In this document: piece after piece, positions 19,401 to 27,600 of the stretch
Layout: every line of letters starts with the position of its first letter
Position numbering within the stretch: position 1 is the first letter of the stretch
Assembly (NCBI GenBank): GCA_964442015.1
Contig: CAYTYA010000010.1
Location: 1-37,968, forward strand
Length of the DNA: 37,968 bases
Source of the DNA: GCA-002701945 sp964442015
GTDB lineage: Bacteria > Fidelibacterota > Marinisomatia > Marinisomatales > TCS55
Direction: 5' to 3'
Notes under the pieces: model-generated
Told to the model about the DNA's origin: nothing
What the model saw: only the letters and a program-made list of their open reading frames with translations
The model's database searches: none
Position numbers and translations under genes: made by a program

Positions 19401-20019
19401 TACCTGAAATAGTTTGTTTCCCTTCTCTAATTTTAGGGTTTATTATTAGCGAGGTAGATTGTTCTTTTTGTTTATAAATTGCTTTACCACAAGTTGCGGT
19501 TCTGCCTTCTTCACTAATTGAAACATTACCTTCAGCTGTATATGAAACAGCATCTTGATCTATTTGTTTAGCATAATAAACTGAATGAGAAGTAATGATT
19601 TGATTGTTTTGTTTTAGTTCTGAATTTCCATGAGTAATTCCACTATCTATATCAGAATAATAAGTAATTGTATCTGATTTTAATTCATAATCTTTATCCC
19701 ATATACGCGAATTACCAAATCCATATAGAATATTATTTGGAGAATCAAAATGTAATGAATCACAAACTAAAGAACTATTTTCATCAATAACTTTTACTTT
19801 CCCAACCATAGAACTTTGCCCAGTTTTTTCAATATTGAAGGCTTTGTCGCAATTAATTACCATTGAGCCTTTTTCAAATATTACGTTACCATAAAGATAT
19901 TGTATGGATTGGCCATTAACTATATCATTTTCTAATATATCTGCTCTTTTTAATCTTAGTTTTTCATCTGCAAGCAATGATAATGGTAGAATAAATACTA
20001 TAATAAAATATGAAAACAT
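16486..20019 (-). CDS. lptD: LptD/OstA-like LPS-assembly outer-membrane protein
   Basis: Inserts lipopolysaccharide into the outer leaflet of the outer membrane. The 1177 residues begin with a signal peptide ending near LLADE. OstA/LptA-like beta-jellyroll repeats occupy roughly 20-450, with the typical KADILE and YLYGNVIFEKGSMVINCDKA wording. The LptD barrel follows from about 480, marked by IPIIGLPFGIFPHKGGRRQ and GWIMPGYGES, then a long strand-rich barrel ending in aromatic RRANF. E. coli LptD has about 780 residues, so the repeated jellyroll region is much extended, as in Bacteroidota-type OstA-like proteins. ATG 20019 shares one base with the rarA stop (TAATG), indicating translational coupling. 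kdsA elsewhere in the window supports LPS production. Confidence 0.85.
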   Translation of the reverse strand: MFSYFIIVFILPLSLLADEKLRLKRADILENDIVNGQSIQYLYGNVIFEKGSMVINCDKAFNIEKTGQSSMVGKVKVIDENSSLVCDSLHFDSPNNILYGFGNSRIWDKDYELKSDTITYYSDIDSGITHGNSELKQNNQIITSHSVYYAKQIDQDAVSYTAEGNVSISEEGRTATCGKAIYKQKEQSTSLIINPKIREGKQTISGSEIVLQYNEDVLENIYIPSKANVKTYTQGIKKQKTTQMNSNNKLKLDFVNDLSGNSLNGFFYNGKLDSLKVEGMATTQYHIFEDSIYQGENIASGDTIIMQFYENDIDKIIISGGSRGEYKPDTISSNIEGPILYSSEIIKYNVNQEETDLHGDAKIDYTNMNLDAGYINVNWVTNILEAKAQSNLDSTFNILNPTIVEDGRDPMVGNEMVYNLSSKKGSVIKGRTSAEDGFYTGSQIRNQDKETIFIDNSTYTTCDLENPHFHFASNKMKMINDDKVIAKPITFYINNIPIIGLPFGIFPHKGGRRQSGWIMPGYGESSYRGQFIDGLGYYWAPNEFWDSKLTTSLADRQGLTIRLTNNYRKRYAFSGGVHLETKQHFSSSVSAQDRDLLKLSDNVKSDYVFRWNHNQVMRNDQTFRVNGQYYSSGDYNKRTGIDIERRLNQQAVSNATYSKRWKKTNNSLSINLSSKKDLMVDNKINPNDIFYQSPSALGKQLTITTNTLPKMSFRHGQSKLFKTNAIDKKWYHNISWNYSANLNNKMQNYYESVESIDDTISEYIWDDSIRTKTTSLITHNMSVNAPQKLFKHISLNPSIQFKSDWVDRTFSLLDSSNGQSELIEKYGFEARTVFSSFNINMNTKVYGLFPIKIGKIHSIRHVASPSIGYSYSPDYTKELFGRDLGYFEEYTDSNGESAFFDRFSGTPAGSTPRQERQAMTFSLNNIFQAKKIEDGKEKKVELFSWRMNTSYNFANDKYPLANLSSSARAKIAKKMNLDLSLSHDFYGFNNETGQRINSININNKGIPMPRLINARLSTGFRFQGNRIGTKTEKDVEKDTTANSYTLDEPNFSNRSKLNNKKSSPGKLWSTSLSFSYSINKNNPINPNETFWMSSNTSLQLTRNWRMQYNARFNLINKDLVNHNFSIYRDLHCWEMSINWTPNGYGSGFYLKINVKSPTLRDLKLEQRGGIFTRRANF

Positions 20020-21320
20020 TATGTATTATATCTTTCAGGCCAATTCTTAATTAATCGTTCACGAATATAATTCTCATAACCTGAATTTGTTGGTTGATAA
20101 AATGTTTCTTGTAGTCCGCTTGGGAAATAATTCTCTTTTACAAACTTATCACTATAATTATGTGGATATTTGTAGTTTTTTCCGTGGTTTTCTTCTTTCA
20201 TAAGATTTGTTGTTGCATTACGTAAATGTAATGGTATATCTGGAGTTCCATTTTTTTTAACTTTTTCTTGAGCATGATTTATAGCTATATATGATGCATT
20301 TGATTTTGGCGCACTTGCTAGATATGCAGTTATTTGAGATAGAATAATTGCAGATTCTGGCATTCCAATGATATTAGTAGCTTGAAAACCAGCAACTGCT
20401 ATTTGTAAAGCCTGAGGATCAGCATTACCAATATCTTCAGATGCTAAAATAATTAATCTTCTTAAAATAAATTCAGGTTTTTCACCGCCTTCTAACATAA
20501 CTGCCATCCAATAAATAGCAGCATCTGGGTCGCTTCCACGAACAGATTTAATGAACGCACTAATAGTATCATAATGATAGTCACTATTTTTATCATATAG
20601 TTGAGTTTTTGATTGCAATGCTTCATCTATAATCTTATCTGTAATCAAATTATTCTCATCACTCATATTTAAAGCAATTTCAAAAGTATTCAGCATTTTT
20701 CTTGCATCACCACCACAATATTGAATTAGTTTTTTTTGGATGCTTTTATCCAGATCAATATTTTTTTGTGATAATATAATATCTGATTTAATACTTTGAT
20801 TCAGAATCATTTGTAAAGCATCATTATTTAATGGTTTTAGTTTTAGCGTTTTACAGCGAGATAAAAGGGGGTTGATCACTTCAAAAGATGGATTTTCTGT
20901 TGTTGCTCCAATTAATATTATTAACCCTTCTTCAACAGCATGTAGTAGAGCATCTTGTTGAGATTTATTAAAGCGATGTATTTCATCAATAAATATAATG
21001 GTACTAACTCCATTATCATTATTTGCTCGAGCTTTATCAATAATATTTCGTAAATCTTTTACACCACTTGAAATTGCGGATATTTCATGTATTGTTGATT
21101 CGGAAGATTTTGCAATAATACGTGCAAGTGTCGTTTTTCCAGAACCAGGAGGTCCCCATAGAATCATTGAATAATATTTATTTTTAGATACCATTTGGTT
21201 AATAATTTTATTTGAACCAATCAAATGGTCTTGTCCAATAAAATTAGCAATTGTATGAGGCCTTACACGCTCTGCAAGAGGCGGAAGGTTTTTGTTGAAT
21301 AATGAACCAGTTCTATTCAT
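20019..21320 (-). CDS. rarA: Replication-associated recombination protein A (AAA+ ATPase)
   Basis: MgsA/WHIP-family clamp-loader-like ATPase acting at stalled replication forks. Length is 433 residues. The N-terminus has LPPLAERVRPHTIANFIGQ; Walker A is GPPGSGKT (56-63); Walker B is FIDEIHRF; sensor GATTENPSFEV is intact, and the C-terminal tetramerisation domain includes RGSDPDAAIYWMA and HLRNATTNLMKEE. It is the first gene of the minus-strand housekeeping run and overlaps the lptD-like start by one base. A 104-base divergent gap separates it from the FKBP gene. Confidence 0.95.
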   Translation of the reverse strand: MNRTGSLFNKNLPPLAERVRPHTIANFIGQDHLIGSNKIINQMVSKNKYYSMILWGPPGSGKTTLARIIAKSSESTIHEISAISSGVKDLRNIIDKARANNDNGVSTIIFIDEIHRFNKSQQDALLHAVEEGLIILIGATTENPSFEVINPLLSRCKTLKLKPLNNDALQMILNQSIKSDIILSQKNIDLDKSIQKKLIQYCGGDARKMLNTFEIALNMSDENNLITDKIIDEALQSKTQLYDKNSDYHYDTISAFIKSVRGSDPDAAIYWMAVMLEGGEKPEFILRRLIILASEDIGNADPQALQIAVAGFQATNIIGMPESAIILSQITAYLASAPKSNASYIAINHAQEKVKKNGTPDIPLHLRNATTNLMKEENHGKNYKYPHNYSDKFVKENYFPSGLQETFYQPTNSGYENYIRERLIKNWPERYNT

Positions 21321-21424
21321 AAAAATGTAATTTATCCTGTCAATTGGGTTTTAACAAAGTTTTACATGAATAATCAAACCATTATAATTTCTCATTTAAT
21401 TACAATAAAATCGAATAATTAAAT

Positions 21425-21829
21425 ATGATAAAGAGTATTGTAAAAACATATTTATTGATCTTTTTAGTATTAATTGCATGTAATAATAAGGAAGTAATTA
21501 TGGAAAATGGATTGATCATAAAAGATAAGTTAATTGGAGAAGGAAGTGTTGCCGAAGAGTATAGTATTGTTACTGTACATTATTCTGGAAGATTAAAAAG
21601 TGGAAAGTATTTTGATTCTACTAATGAAATTGGGAGGGAACCCTTCAGGTTTACATTAGGCGCAGGTCAAGTGATTAAAGGTTGGGATCAGGGATTAGTT
21701 GGAATGAAAGTTGGAGGAAAAAGAAAATTAATTGTACCACCGAGTTTAGGATATGGAGATCGAGACATGGGCGTTATACCTCCAAATTCAACTTTAATAT
21801 TTATTATTGAATTAATTGAAGTAGAATAG
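21425..21829 (+). CDS. FKBP-type peptidyl-prolyl isomerase, lipoprotein
   Basis: A 134-residue envelope prolyl isomerase. The N-terminus is a lipoprotein signal (FLVLIAC, Cys 19) followed by one FKBP domain: VTVHYSGRLKSGKYFDST, FTLGAGQVIKGWDQGL, VGGKRKLIVPPSLGYG and IPPNSTLIFIIEL. The domain is complete and contains the usual aromatic pocket residues (Tyr in VHYSG, Phe in FDST, Trp in GWDQG). Divergent from rarA. The methyltransferase gene follows after 43 bases containing two small hairpins. Confidence 0.93.
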   Translation: MIKSIVKTYLLIFLVLIACNNKEVIMENGLIIKDKLIGEGSVAEEYSIVTVHYSGRLKSGKYFDSTNEIGREPFRFTLGAGQVIKGWDQGLVGMKVGGKRKLIVPPSLGYGDRDMGVIPPNSTLIFIIELIEVE

Positions 21830-21868
21830 TTACTTTGATATAGTAACAATCCAAAGCAATTATTGGAT
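21829..21868 (+). other. Two tandem small hairpins between FKBP and methyltransferase genes
   Basis: GTTACT (21829-21834) pairs with AGTAAC (21842-21847), and ATCCAA (21849-21854) pairs with TTGGAT (21863-21868). Both stems are perfect six-base pairs with 7-8 base loops. There is no T tract, so they are not convincing terminators; they could stabilise the FKBP mRNA end or affect translation of the next gene. Confidence 0.35.
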
Positions 21869-21872
21869 CATA

Positions 21873-22559
21873 ATGGTAGCTAAAAATAATCACGCTGATA
21901 ATAAGACATATACACTTCCATATCAATTTTTGGTAGGCTTTAAAGTCTTCTTTGGCAGAAAAATTCTTCGTCATAAACAATGGGAAATGGATCATGTTTC
22001 AAATTATCTATCTGACAATATTAATGGAGGCATGATATTGGATATTGGTTGCAGCACAGGTTATTTAACAAAATGTTTATCGAATAGATTTGGCTCTGAT
22101 CGTGTCGCTGGTGCAGATATAAGTTTAAACTCTGTAAAAAGAAATAGGGATTTATATGATGATATAAATTTTCATCATATACACAATGGTTTTTATAATG
22201 ATCATGAAGTCCGATATTCAGCTATTACGCTCATGCACGTTTTAGAGCATATTGTAAAACCAGTAGAATTTATTAATGAAGTTACGAAGCTGCTTGATGA
22301 TAATGGAATTTTAGTAATAAGCGTTCCACAGGAAAGAATTCGTGGAGACTTAGCTATTTTTGAAAATATATTTAATGTTGTTAGAGGAAAGTTTCAAAAT
22401 GTTCATTTGCGAAATTATACATTTAAATCTTTATCTAATGAATTAGACTCTGCAGGATTACAAATTCAAGATTTTAAATATAATAGCCTATTACGAAAAA
22501 AGTCTAATGATGTTGGCCTCATGAACCATTCATTAATTATGTATACAAAAAAACAATGA
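21873..22559 (+). CDS. Class I SAM-dependent methyltransferase
   Basis: A 228-residue soluble methyltransferase. The SAM-binding motif I is ILDIGCSTG (55-63), followed by VAGADIS for motif II and the methyltransf_11-type LMHVLEHIVKPVEFINEV, then LLDDNGILVISVP. The substrate cannot be read; similar small enzymes act on lipids, quinones or glycans. It may be co-transcribed with the upstream FKBP gene but shares no obvious role. It ends 9 bases before a tRNA gene on the opposite strand. Confidence 0.85.
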   Translation: MVAKNNHADNKTYTLPYQFLVGFKVFFGRKILRHKQWEMDHVSNYLSDNINGGMILDIGCSTGYLTKCLSNRFGSDRVAGADISLNSVKRNRDLYDDINFHHIHNGFYNDHEVRYSAITLMHVLEHIVKPVEFINEVTKLLDDNGILVISVPQERIRGDLAIFENIFNVVRGKFQNVHLRNYTFKSLSNELDSAGLQIQDFKYNSLLRKKSNDVGLMNHSLIMYTKKQ

Positions 22560-22568
22560 ATTAATTTG

Positions 22569-22641
22569 AGCCACCGAGAGGATTTGAACCTCCGACCCGC
22601 TCATTACGAATGAGCTGCTCTACCAACTGAGCTACGGTGGC
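22569..22641 (-). tRNA. tRNA-Thr (anticodon CGU)
   Basis: The minus strand folds into a full cloverleaf: acceptor GCCACCG pairs with CGGTGGC, D stem GCTC/GAGC, anticodon stem GCTCA/TGAGC with loop TTCGTAA (anticodon CGU), T stem GGAGG/CCTCT with one G-U pair and T loop TTCAAAT. The discriminator base is U and no CCA is encoded. It reads ACG threonine codons. It lies between a methyltransferase gene (+) and the yidD-like gene (-). Confidence 0.96.
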
Positions 22642-22673
22642 AATTGCTTACAAAAAATACAAATCAGCAATAT

Positions 22674-23321
22674 TCAATTCAAATCTGAATTATGATTGGA
22701 ATGTTGATAATATTTTGCAGTTCTATAAGCACCATAAATTTCTCCTGCATAGAATATGAGTGTTATAATACTAAATAAGTTTCCTTTAATATTTTTATTT
22801 TCTTGAAAAGAACTATAGGCAGCTGTACCTGAAATAGCAATCATCCACATACCCATAAAACCATCTAAGAATCTGCCTGCATACATTCTCCCAGAACCAG
22901 GCAATACTATAGATAATGCCGCTGCGAACAGAGGAGATTTGTGTGAATTGTTATTTGCATTAGTCATCTGTACATGATCAATCAAACGGTAATCTGGCGA
23001 ATGAAATTTACCATTCATATCATAATGATAATCTAGGGCAAATGGACTACATCGGACAATTCTATCTGCAGTAATAGCCAATCCAATAAATGGTCCATAT
23101 TGGTTTATTGCAAGACCACCGTAGTTACTACAGCTTGGGTAAAATTGACATGATAATAAACCTGAATTATATGATAAACGTTGCCATGTAGCTATAGGCA
23201 GGATTGTAGCTTTTTCAAGAAAATTTGATGTTGGAGAGAATAATAATGTATCAACTGGGTAGTTTTTCTGTGAAATACCCACATTCATAATAAAAAAAAC
23301 TATTAATAAAAAACTTCTCAT
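22674..23321 (-). CDS. YidD-domain protein with extra membrane C-terminus
   Basis: A 215-residue protein starting with a signal-like hydrophobic segment (1-17). Residues about 45-95 match YidD, the membrane-insertion efficiency factor: CQFYPSCSNY, GPFIGL and DRIVRCSPF, with the three typical cysteines at 58, 64 and 91. Normal YidD proteins have about 70-85 residues. Here a polar linker (about 100-128) leads to a hydrophobic region with VLPGSGRMYAGRFLDGFMG, reminiscent of TM2/DUF5683-type membrane domains, and a second hydrophobic stretch ending near AGEIYGAYRTA. An exported YidD fused to membrane segments is unusual and may act in envelope assembly. The neighbours give no help. Confidence 0.75.
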   Translation of the reverse strand: MRSFLLIVFFIMNVGISQKNYPVDTLLFSPTSNFLEKATILPIATWQRLSYNSGLLSCQFYPSCSNYGGLAINQYGPFIGLAITADRIVRCSPFALDYHYDMNGKFHSPDYRLIDHVQMTNANNNSHKSPLFAAALSIVLPGSGRMYAGRFLDGFMGMWMIAISGTAAYSSFQENKNIKGNLFSIITLIFYAGEIYGAYRTAKYYQHSNHNSDLN

Positions 23322-23417
23322 ACGTTATAAATTTTCATTATTGTTAATTACTAAAGTAGAATTAATTATGAAAATTAACTTGAATTCTTTCCTCAATACA
23401 GTCAATTTGTGTTTATC

Positions 23418-24344
23418 ATGCTAGCAAGATTTATATATTTATTTTTAGTTGTCATGGCAGTAAATGTGTTTAGTCAGGCAAGCTTATTTATATTACATAC
23501 AAATAATACAAATGGCGCTTTAGAAAATTGTTACTGTCCTGATCATCCACTTGGATCTATTGAAAAGAGATCATTGTACATTCAAGATTTTATCAATGCA
23601 AACCCTAGAACTGTTGTTCTAGATGCTGGAGATTTTTTTACGATGTCACAAAAACTTCTTAAAGATAGCTTAGTATGTGAAGCATATGCAACAATACCAT
23701 ATGATGCAATTTTGTTAGGCGATCAAGAATTGACTAGAGATGAGAAATTTTTAAATACTGTTCTTCCAAAGCTTGAATCATCAATTATTTTATCTAATCT
23801 TGAATCCCCGAATCTATCTTTTGTAAGAAAATATAAGGTTATTAAGCGTGGTGGCCTAAGTGTAGGTGTTATTGGGGTATTAGGTGGAAATGCATTGAAG
23901 TATTACCCTGAGGATATTAGAGAATCAATTATATTAACGGATCCAGTTTCAACAGTTAATGAGATAGTAAAAAAAATTAGACCTCGAACAGATCTAATTA
24001 TCTTACTAAGTCATCAAGGATTTGAACAAGATAAAGTTTTAGCCAAGTCACTTAAAGGAGTAAATGTTATATTGGGAGCGCATAGTCAGACAGTTCCCAA
24101 AGAGCCTACTATTGTAAATGACATTCTTATTAGTCAAGCTGGTAGAGAGGGTTATTATGTTGGTCTTATTGAGTTACAACTAAGTAAGTATAAAAAGATA
24201 GAAGACCATACCGTTTCTACGATTTCAATGACACAGGATATGCCAGATCATCCAAGGATAATGGAATTAATTAAATATTTTGAAGACACAACAGGCTTAA
24301 TCAATCGAAAAAAACTACAGGCGTTAGATGGAAAAAATAATTGA
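23418..24344 (+). CDS. UshA/5'-nucleotidase-like metallophosphoesterase-fold protein with altered metal site
   Basis: An exported protein of about 308 residues (signal about 1-20) with the calcineurin-like/UshA N-terminal fold. Motif 1, normally HTNDxHG, reads HTNNTNG (Asn 30 and Asn 32), and the GNHE motif reads GDQE (101-104). The second Asp (GD, 71-72), SHQG (His 199) and GAHSQ (His 222, Gln 224) are kept. A Cys-x-Cys pair (38 and 40) follows motif 1 in ENCYCPDHPLGS. Loss of the first metal pair and of the catalytic His suggests a different reaction or a binding role. The family's UshA C-terminal nucleotide-binding domain is absent. I chose ATG 23418; a GTG at 23409 is the longer option. 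The stop overlaps the next gene by 17 bases. Confidence 0.7.
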   Translation: MLARFIYLFLVVMAVNVFSQASLFILHTNNTNGALENCYCPDHPLGSIEKRSLYIQDFINANPRTVVLDAGDFFTMSQKLLKDSLVCEAYATIPYDAILLGDQELTRDEKFLNTVLPKLESSIILSNLESPNLSFVRKYKVIKRGGLSVGVIGVLGGNALKYYPEDIRESIILTDPVSTVNEIVKKIRPRTDLIILLSHQGFEQDKVLAKSLKGVNVILGAHSQTVPKEPTIVNDILISQAGREGYYVGLIELQLSKYKKIEDHTVSTISMTQDMPDHPRIMELIKYFEDTTGLINRKKLQALDGKNN

Positions 24345-24630
24345 ATATTTTGCTGCAAATCCAGTACATCTAGCAATAGCATTGGTATTAGCTTTTGTTG
24401 TCCTATTTAGCTTTGTCAAAAAATTACTCAAACTTGGTTTGGTCATTGTTGCAATCTTTATCATATATATAGCATTTCTAATCTATACAGGACAAGAGTT
24501 TGACCCTGATCAATTTGATGAAGTTGGTAAAAAAGCAAAAGAAATGATTAATGAAAGTAAGCAGTCAATAGAAAGCACTATTGATAAAAAGAAAAAAGAA
24601 GCAGTTGATAGCGTCCTTGGCGGAACTTAA
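24328..24630 (+). CDS. Small membrane protein of unknown function
   Basis: 100 residues, not recognised. Two hydrophobic segments (about 12-30 and 34-53) are followed by a charged, probably helical tail rich in Lys and Glu (VGKKAKEMINESKQSIEST). It overlaps the UshA-like gene by 17 bases, so translation is probably coupled. Its stop codon overlaps the stop of the convergent transporter gene within TTAA. The layout suggests it anchors or assists the phosphoesterase-like protein. Confidence 0.65.
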   Translation: MEKIIEYFAANPVHLAIALVLAFVVLFSFVKKLLKLGLVIVAIFIIYIAFLIYTGQEFDPDQFDEVGKKAKEMINESKQSIESTIDKKKKEAVDSVLGGT

Positions 24631-27600
24631 AGCTTTGCTTGTGCTTCCCTAAGTCGGGAAGAAATTATTTTTAATATTCCATTCATAATTTCAAAATTAC
24701 TACTCATAAGTTCATAAAATGCATCTTGAGATATTTTTAGCAAAGTAGTCTCTGAGCTCGTTGTTAAATCTGCAGATCTAGGTTCTTGATCTAGCAAAGC
24801 CATATCTCCAACGAAAGCTCCTTTTTCTAATTCAACAAGGGTATGATCTCCTTTATGAACTTTAACTTTACCATTTGCAATAATATACATACAGTCACCA
24901 AAATCTCCTTCTTTACATAAAGAAGTATCAGTTTGATATTCTTCTTCTTCAGCAATTTGAGCTACTCTAATTAATTCCTGACTAGGTATTGATGCAAATA
25001 GATCAACACTCTTAAGAATCATTGCTTTTTCTAATGTTGAATACATTGTTAACTTGTTGGAATCTAGTAAATAATCATCTATTGGCCACCTATTCAAAGA
25101 ATCTGGTTTTTCTTTTGTGTGTCTTGTAATTATGTCATTTATAATAAAACTATCTGGCAAATTATCCCAGTTAGCTTCTTCAAGAATTTCTATTTTATTG
25201 GTCCGTAAAGCATAATCTAATGTTAAAGCCACTTTTAATTCTTGAACTGTACCAATATAATATCCTAGAAATTTATTTAGATCTGTAGTTAATTCATCAA
25301 AATGGTTTTTTGCAACTTTACATTTTTCTTTTATTGAAAGATCATCTATTAAAGAATTAACAATTTTTCTTTCTTCTTGTGAAAAAATATTTTCAAAAAA
25401 TTCTAGAACATAAGGAAGCTTATCTTCTTCATTATTTAAAACATACTGAATATATGTTTCAATAGGGGTTTGAGGTTTATCTAGAATACCTAGTTTCATT
25501 ATGACAGGAATTAATTTTCTAACTTCATCTTGTAATAAATAACGAAGTAATTGATTGCTTTCGTTTTTTTCTATTTGTGAAAGTGCTATTATTTTTTCAT
25601 AAGCATATCTTGATGTTTTAATTAATTCTTCTTTTGTAATTGCAATTTGTTTTTCATCTAGAGAGAGCTCTCTTGCAATATGAATTAAAGAGTCAACAGC
25701 TTCAGCTTGTATAGGGGGTACTTTTGGACTTATTGCTGATAGCAGCATATCTATTGAATCTTTTGTTGGATATTTTTTAATAGTTCGAATGACACCAATT
25801 ACCAATGATTTTTCTGCATTTTCATTTTGTGTATGCTCAATTAATAACTTTACAACATCCTCATCATTATATACTTGCATTGCAGATCTAGCTTGTATTG
25901 CAGATCTAGGGTCTGATAAACATTGAATTATATGTGGAAGAAGCACGAACGATGCTCTTGACTCAGCTACTGATAAAGAAGCATTACGAACCAAGAAAGA
26001 TTCTTCATTTAAATATTTGATTAGTTTATCATCTGGTAATATTTCATTATCATTTTTCATTTGTTTTATTATTAGTGAGCAAATATTTTCATCATTTGAA
26101 TCGAATGCACTTAATAGCAAGTCTTTTTCTTTATTTGATGAATCTGGATCTATATTTCTGATTGCAGCAGCAGCAACCAGTTGTTTTTCTTTATTATTTG
26201 CATTAATACGATTCTTAATAATAGGCAATGCATCTGTTAACTTTCTTTTTCCTGCTATTTCCATTGATTCTATTTCAAGATCCGATTCATTATTAATTAA
26301 AGAGATTATTTTTTGATCACTTATAATATTTTCATCNNNNNNNNNNNNNNNNNNNNNNNNNNNNNNNNNNNNNNNNNNNNNNNNNNNNNNNNNNNNNNNN
26401 NNNNNNNNNNNNNNNNNNNNNNNNNNNNNNNNNNNNAGTTCTTTAATATATAGTTTTTTTAGCGTAAAGGATCTTTTAATCCAGTAGATAGCAATCAGTA
26501 TAATTGATATACTGAGATAGTGTATTGGTATATTAAACATTGTAATTAAAAGAAAAATTAATATACCTGAGATTCCTTCAAGACCTGCGCGTATCGAACC
26601 TTCTATTACAGGTTTCAAACGGTTTTTAATTGTTCTTTTTACCGGTATCCATAGTAATTGAATTGAGGCATTATGAAATGTAAATCTAAAAACCTGATCA
26701 GAAAATTTTGATATATACACAGCTGCTAATACGGGTGACATGAGAAATCCTGCAGCTCCAGCCATAAATAATGTTGGGAGAATTAATATGGCTACAATAA
26801 TTCCAAATCGCGATAAGAGTCTGCTTGTAATAAAAAGCTGTATTACCATTGTTGCAACACCCGTGACTGCATAATATTGTCCAAAAAAGTTAACAAGATC
26901 ATCTTGATTAGGGAACGAAGCCACTGCTGTAATCTTAAATTGATAATCTACAACTCGCGAAGCTACTGCAGCTAAACCAATAATAATTGCAAGAGACCTT
27001 AAATATGGTGTAAAAGATTTCTCTGTATTTTTATGGCTATCTTTCTTTGAAGCTGGATTCTTTTGTTCATTAAGATTCCTATAAGGTCTAATTAAATTTG
27101 CCATTAGTATTACAATAATTAGAAAACTCATAGTAGCGAAAAGTAGATTTTCTGATCCAAAAACTGATACAAACTGTGTTATGCTTGATCCGATAATAAT
27201 TGCAGCTAAGGCTCCTCCTGCACCGAGTAGTCCGAATAATCGTTTTGCTTGTCTTGGATCAAATACTTGTGATGCAATTAACCAAAATTGTGTAATTATA
27301 ATTGCATCAATAACATCTTTCCATACATACAGAAACGGAATTACCCATCCTTCAAGATGTTTTTGGATTGCTAAAAGAGTGGCAATAAAAATTATTCCTG
27401 TTCCAGTTACAATTGTGCTGAGATCTCTATTTTTTGATAATCGACTATAAATTTCTATTACTATAAAAAGTACAATCGCAACAGCAAGAAACATTAGAGG
27501 TAGATATTTTTTATCTACCATATTAAGAAAATATGCATCTCTTGCTGCAGTGCCAGTTATGCTAACTGCTACATATGCAAAAAAATGGAAAAATAGAATT

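Noticed and set aside
22569..22641. tRNA-Thr as an integration (attachment) site
   Set aside because: No integrase and no repeated tRNA 3' end nearby; neighbours look like ordinary chromosome.
22643..22671. Inverted repeat ATTGCT...AGCAAT between tRNA-Thr and the YidD-like gene
   Set aside because: Six-base AT-rich stem with a 17-base loop and no T tract; too weak to call a terminator.
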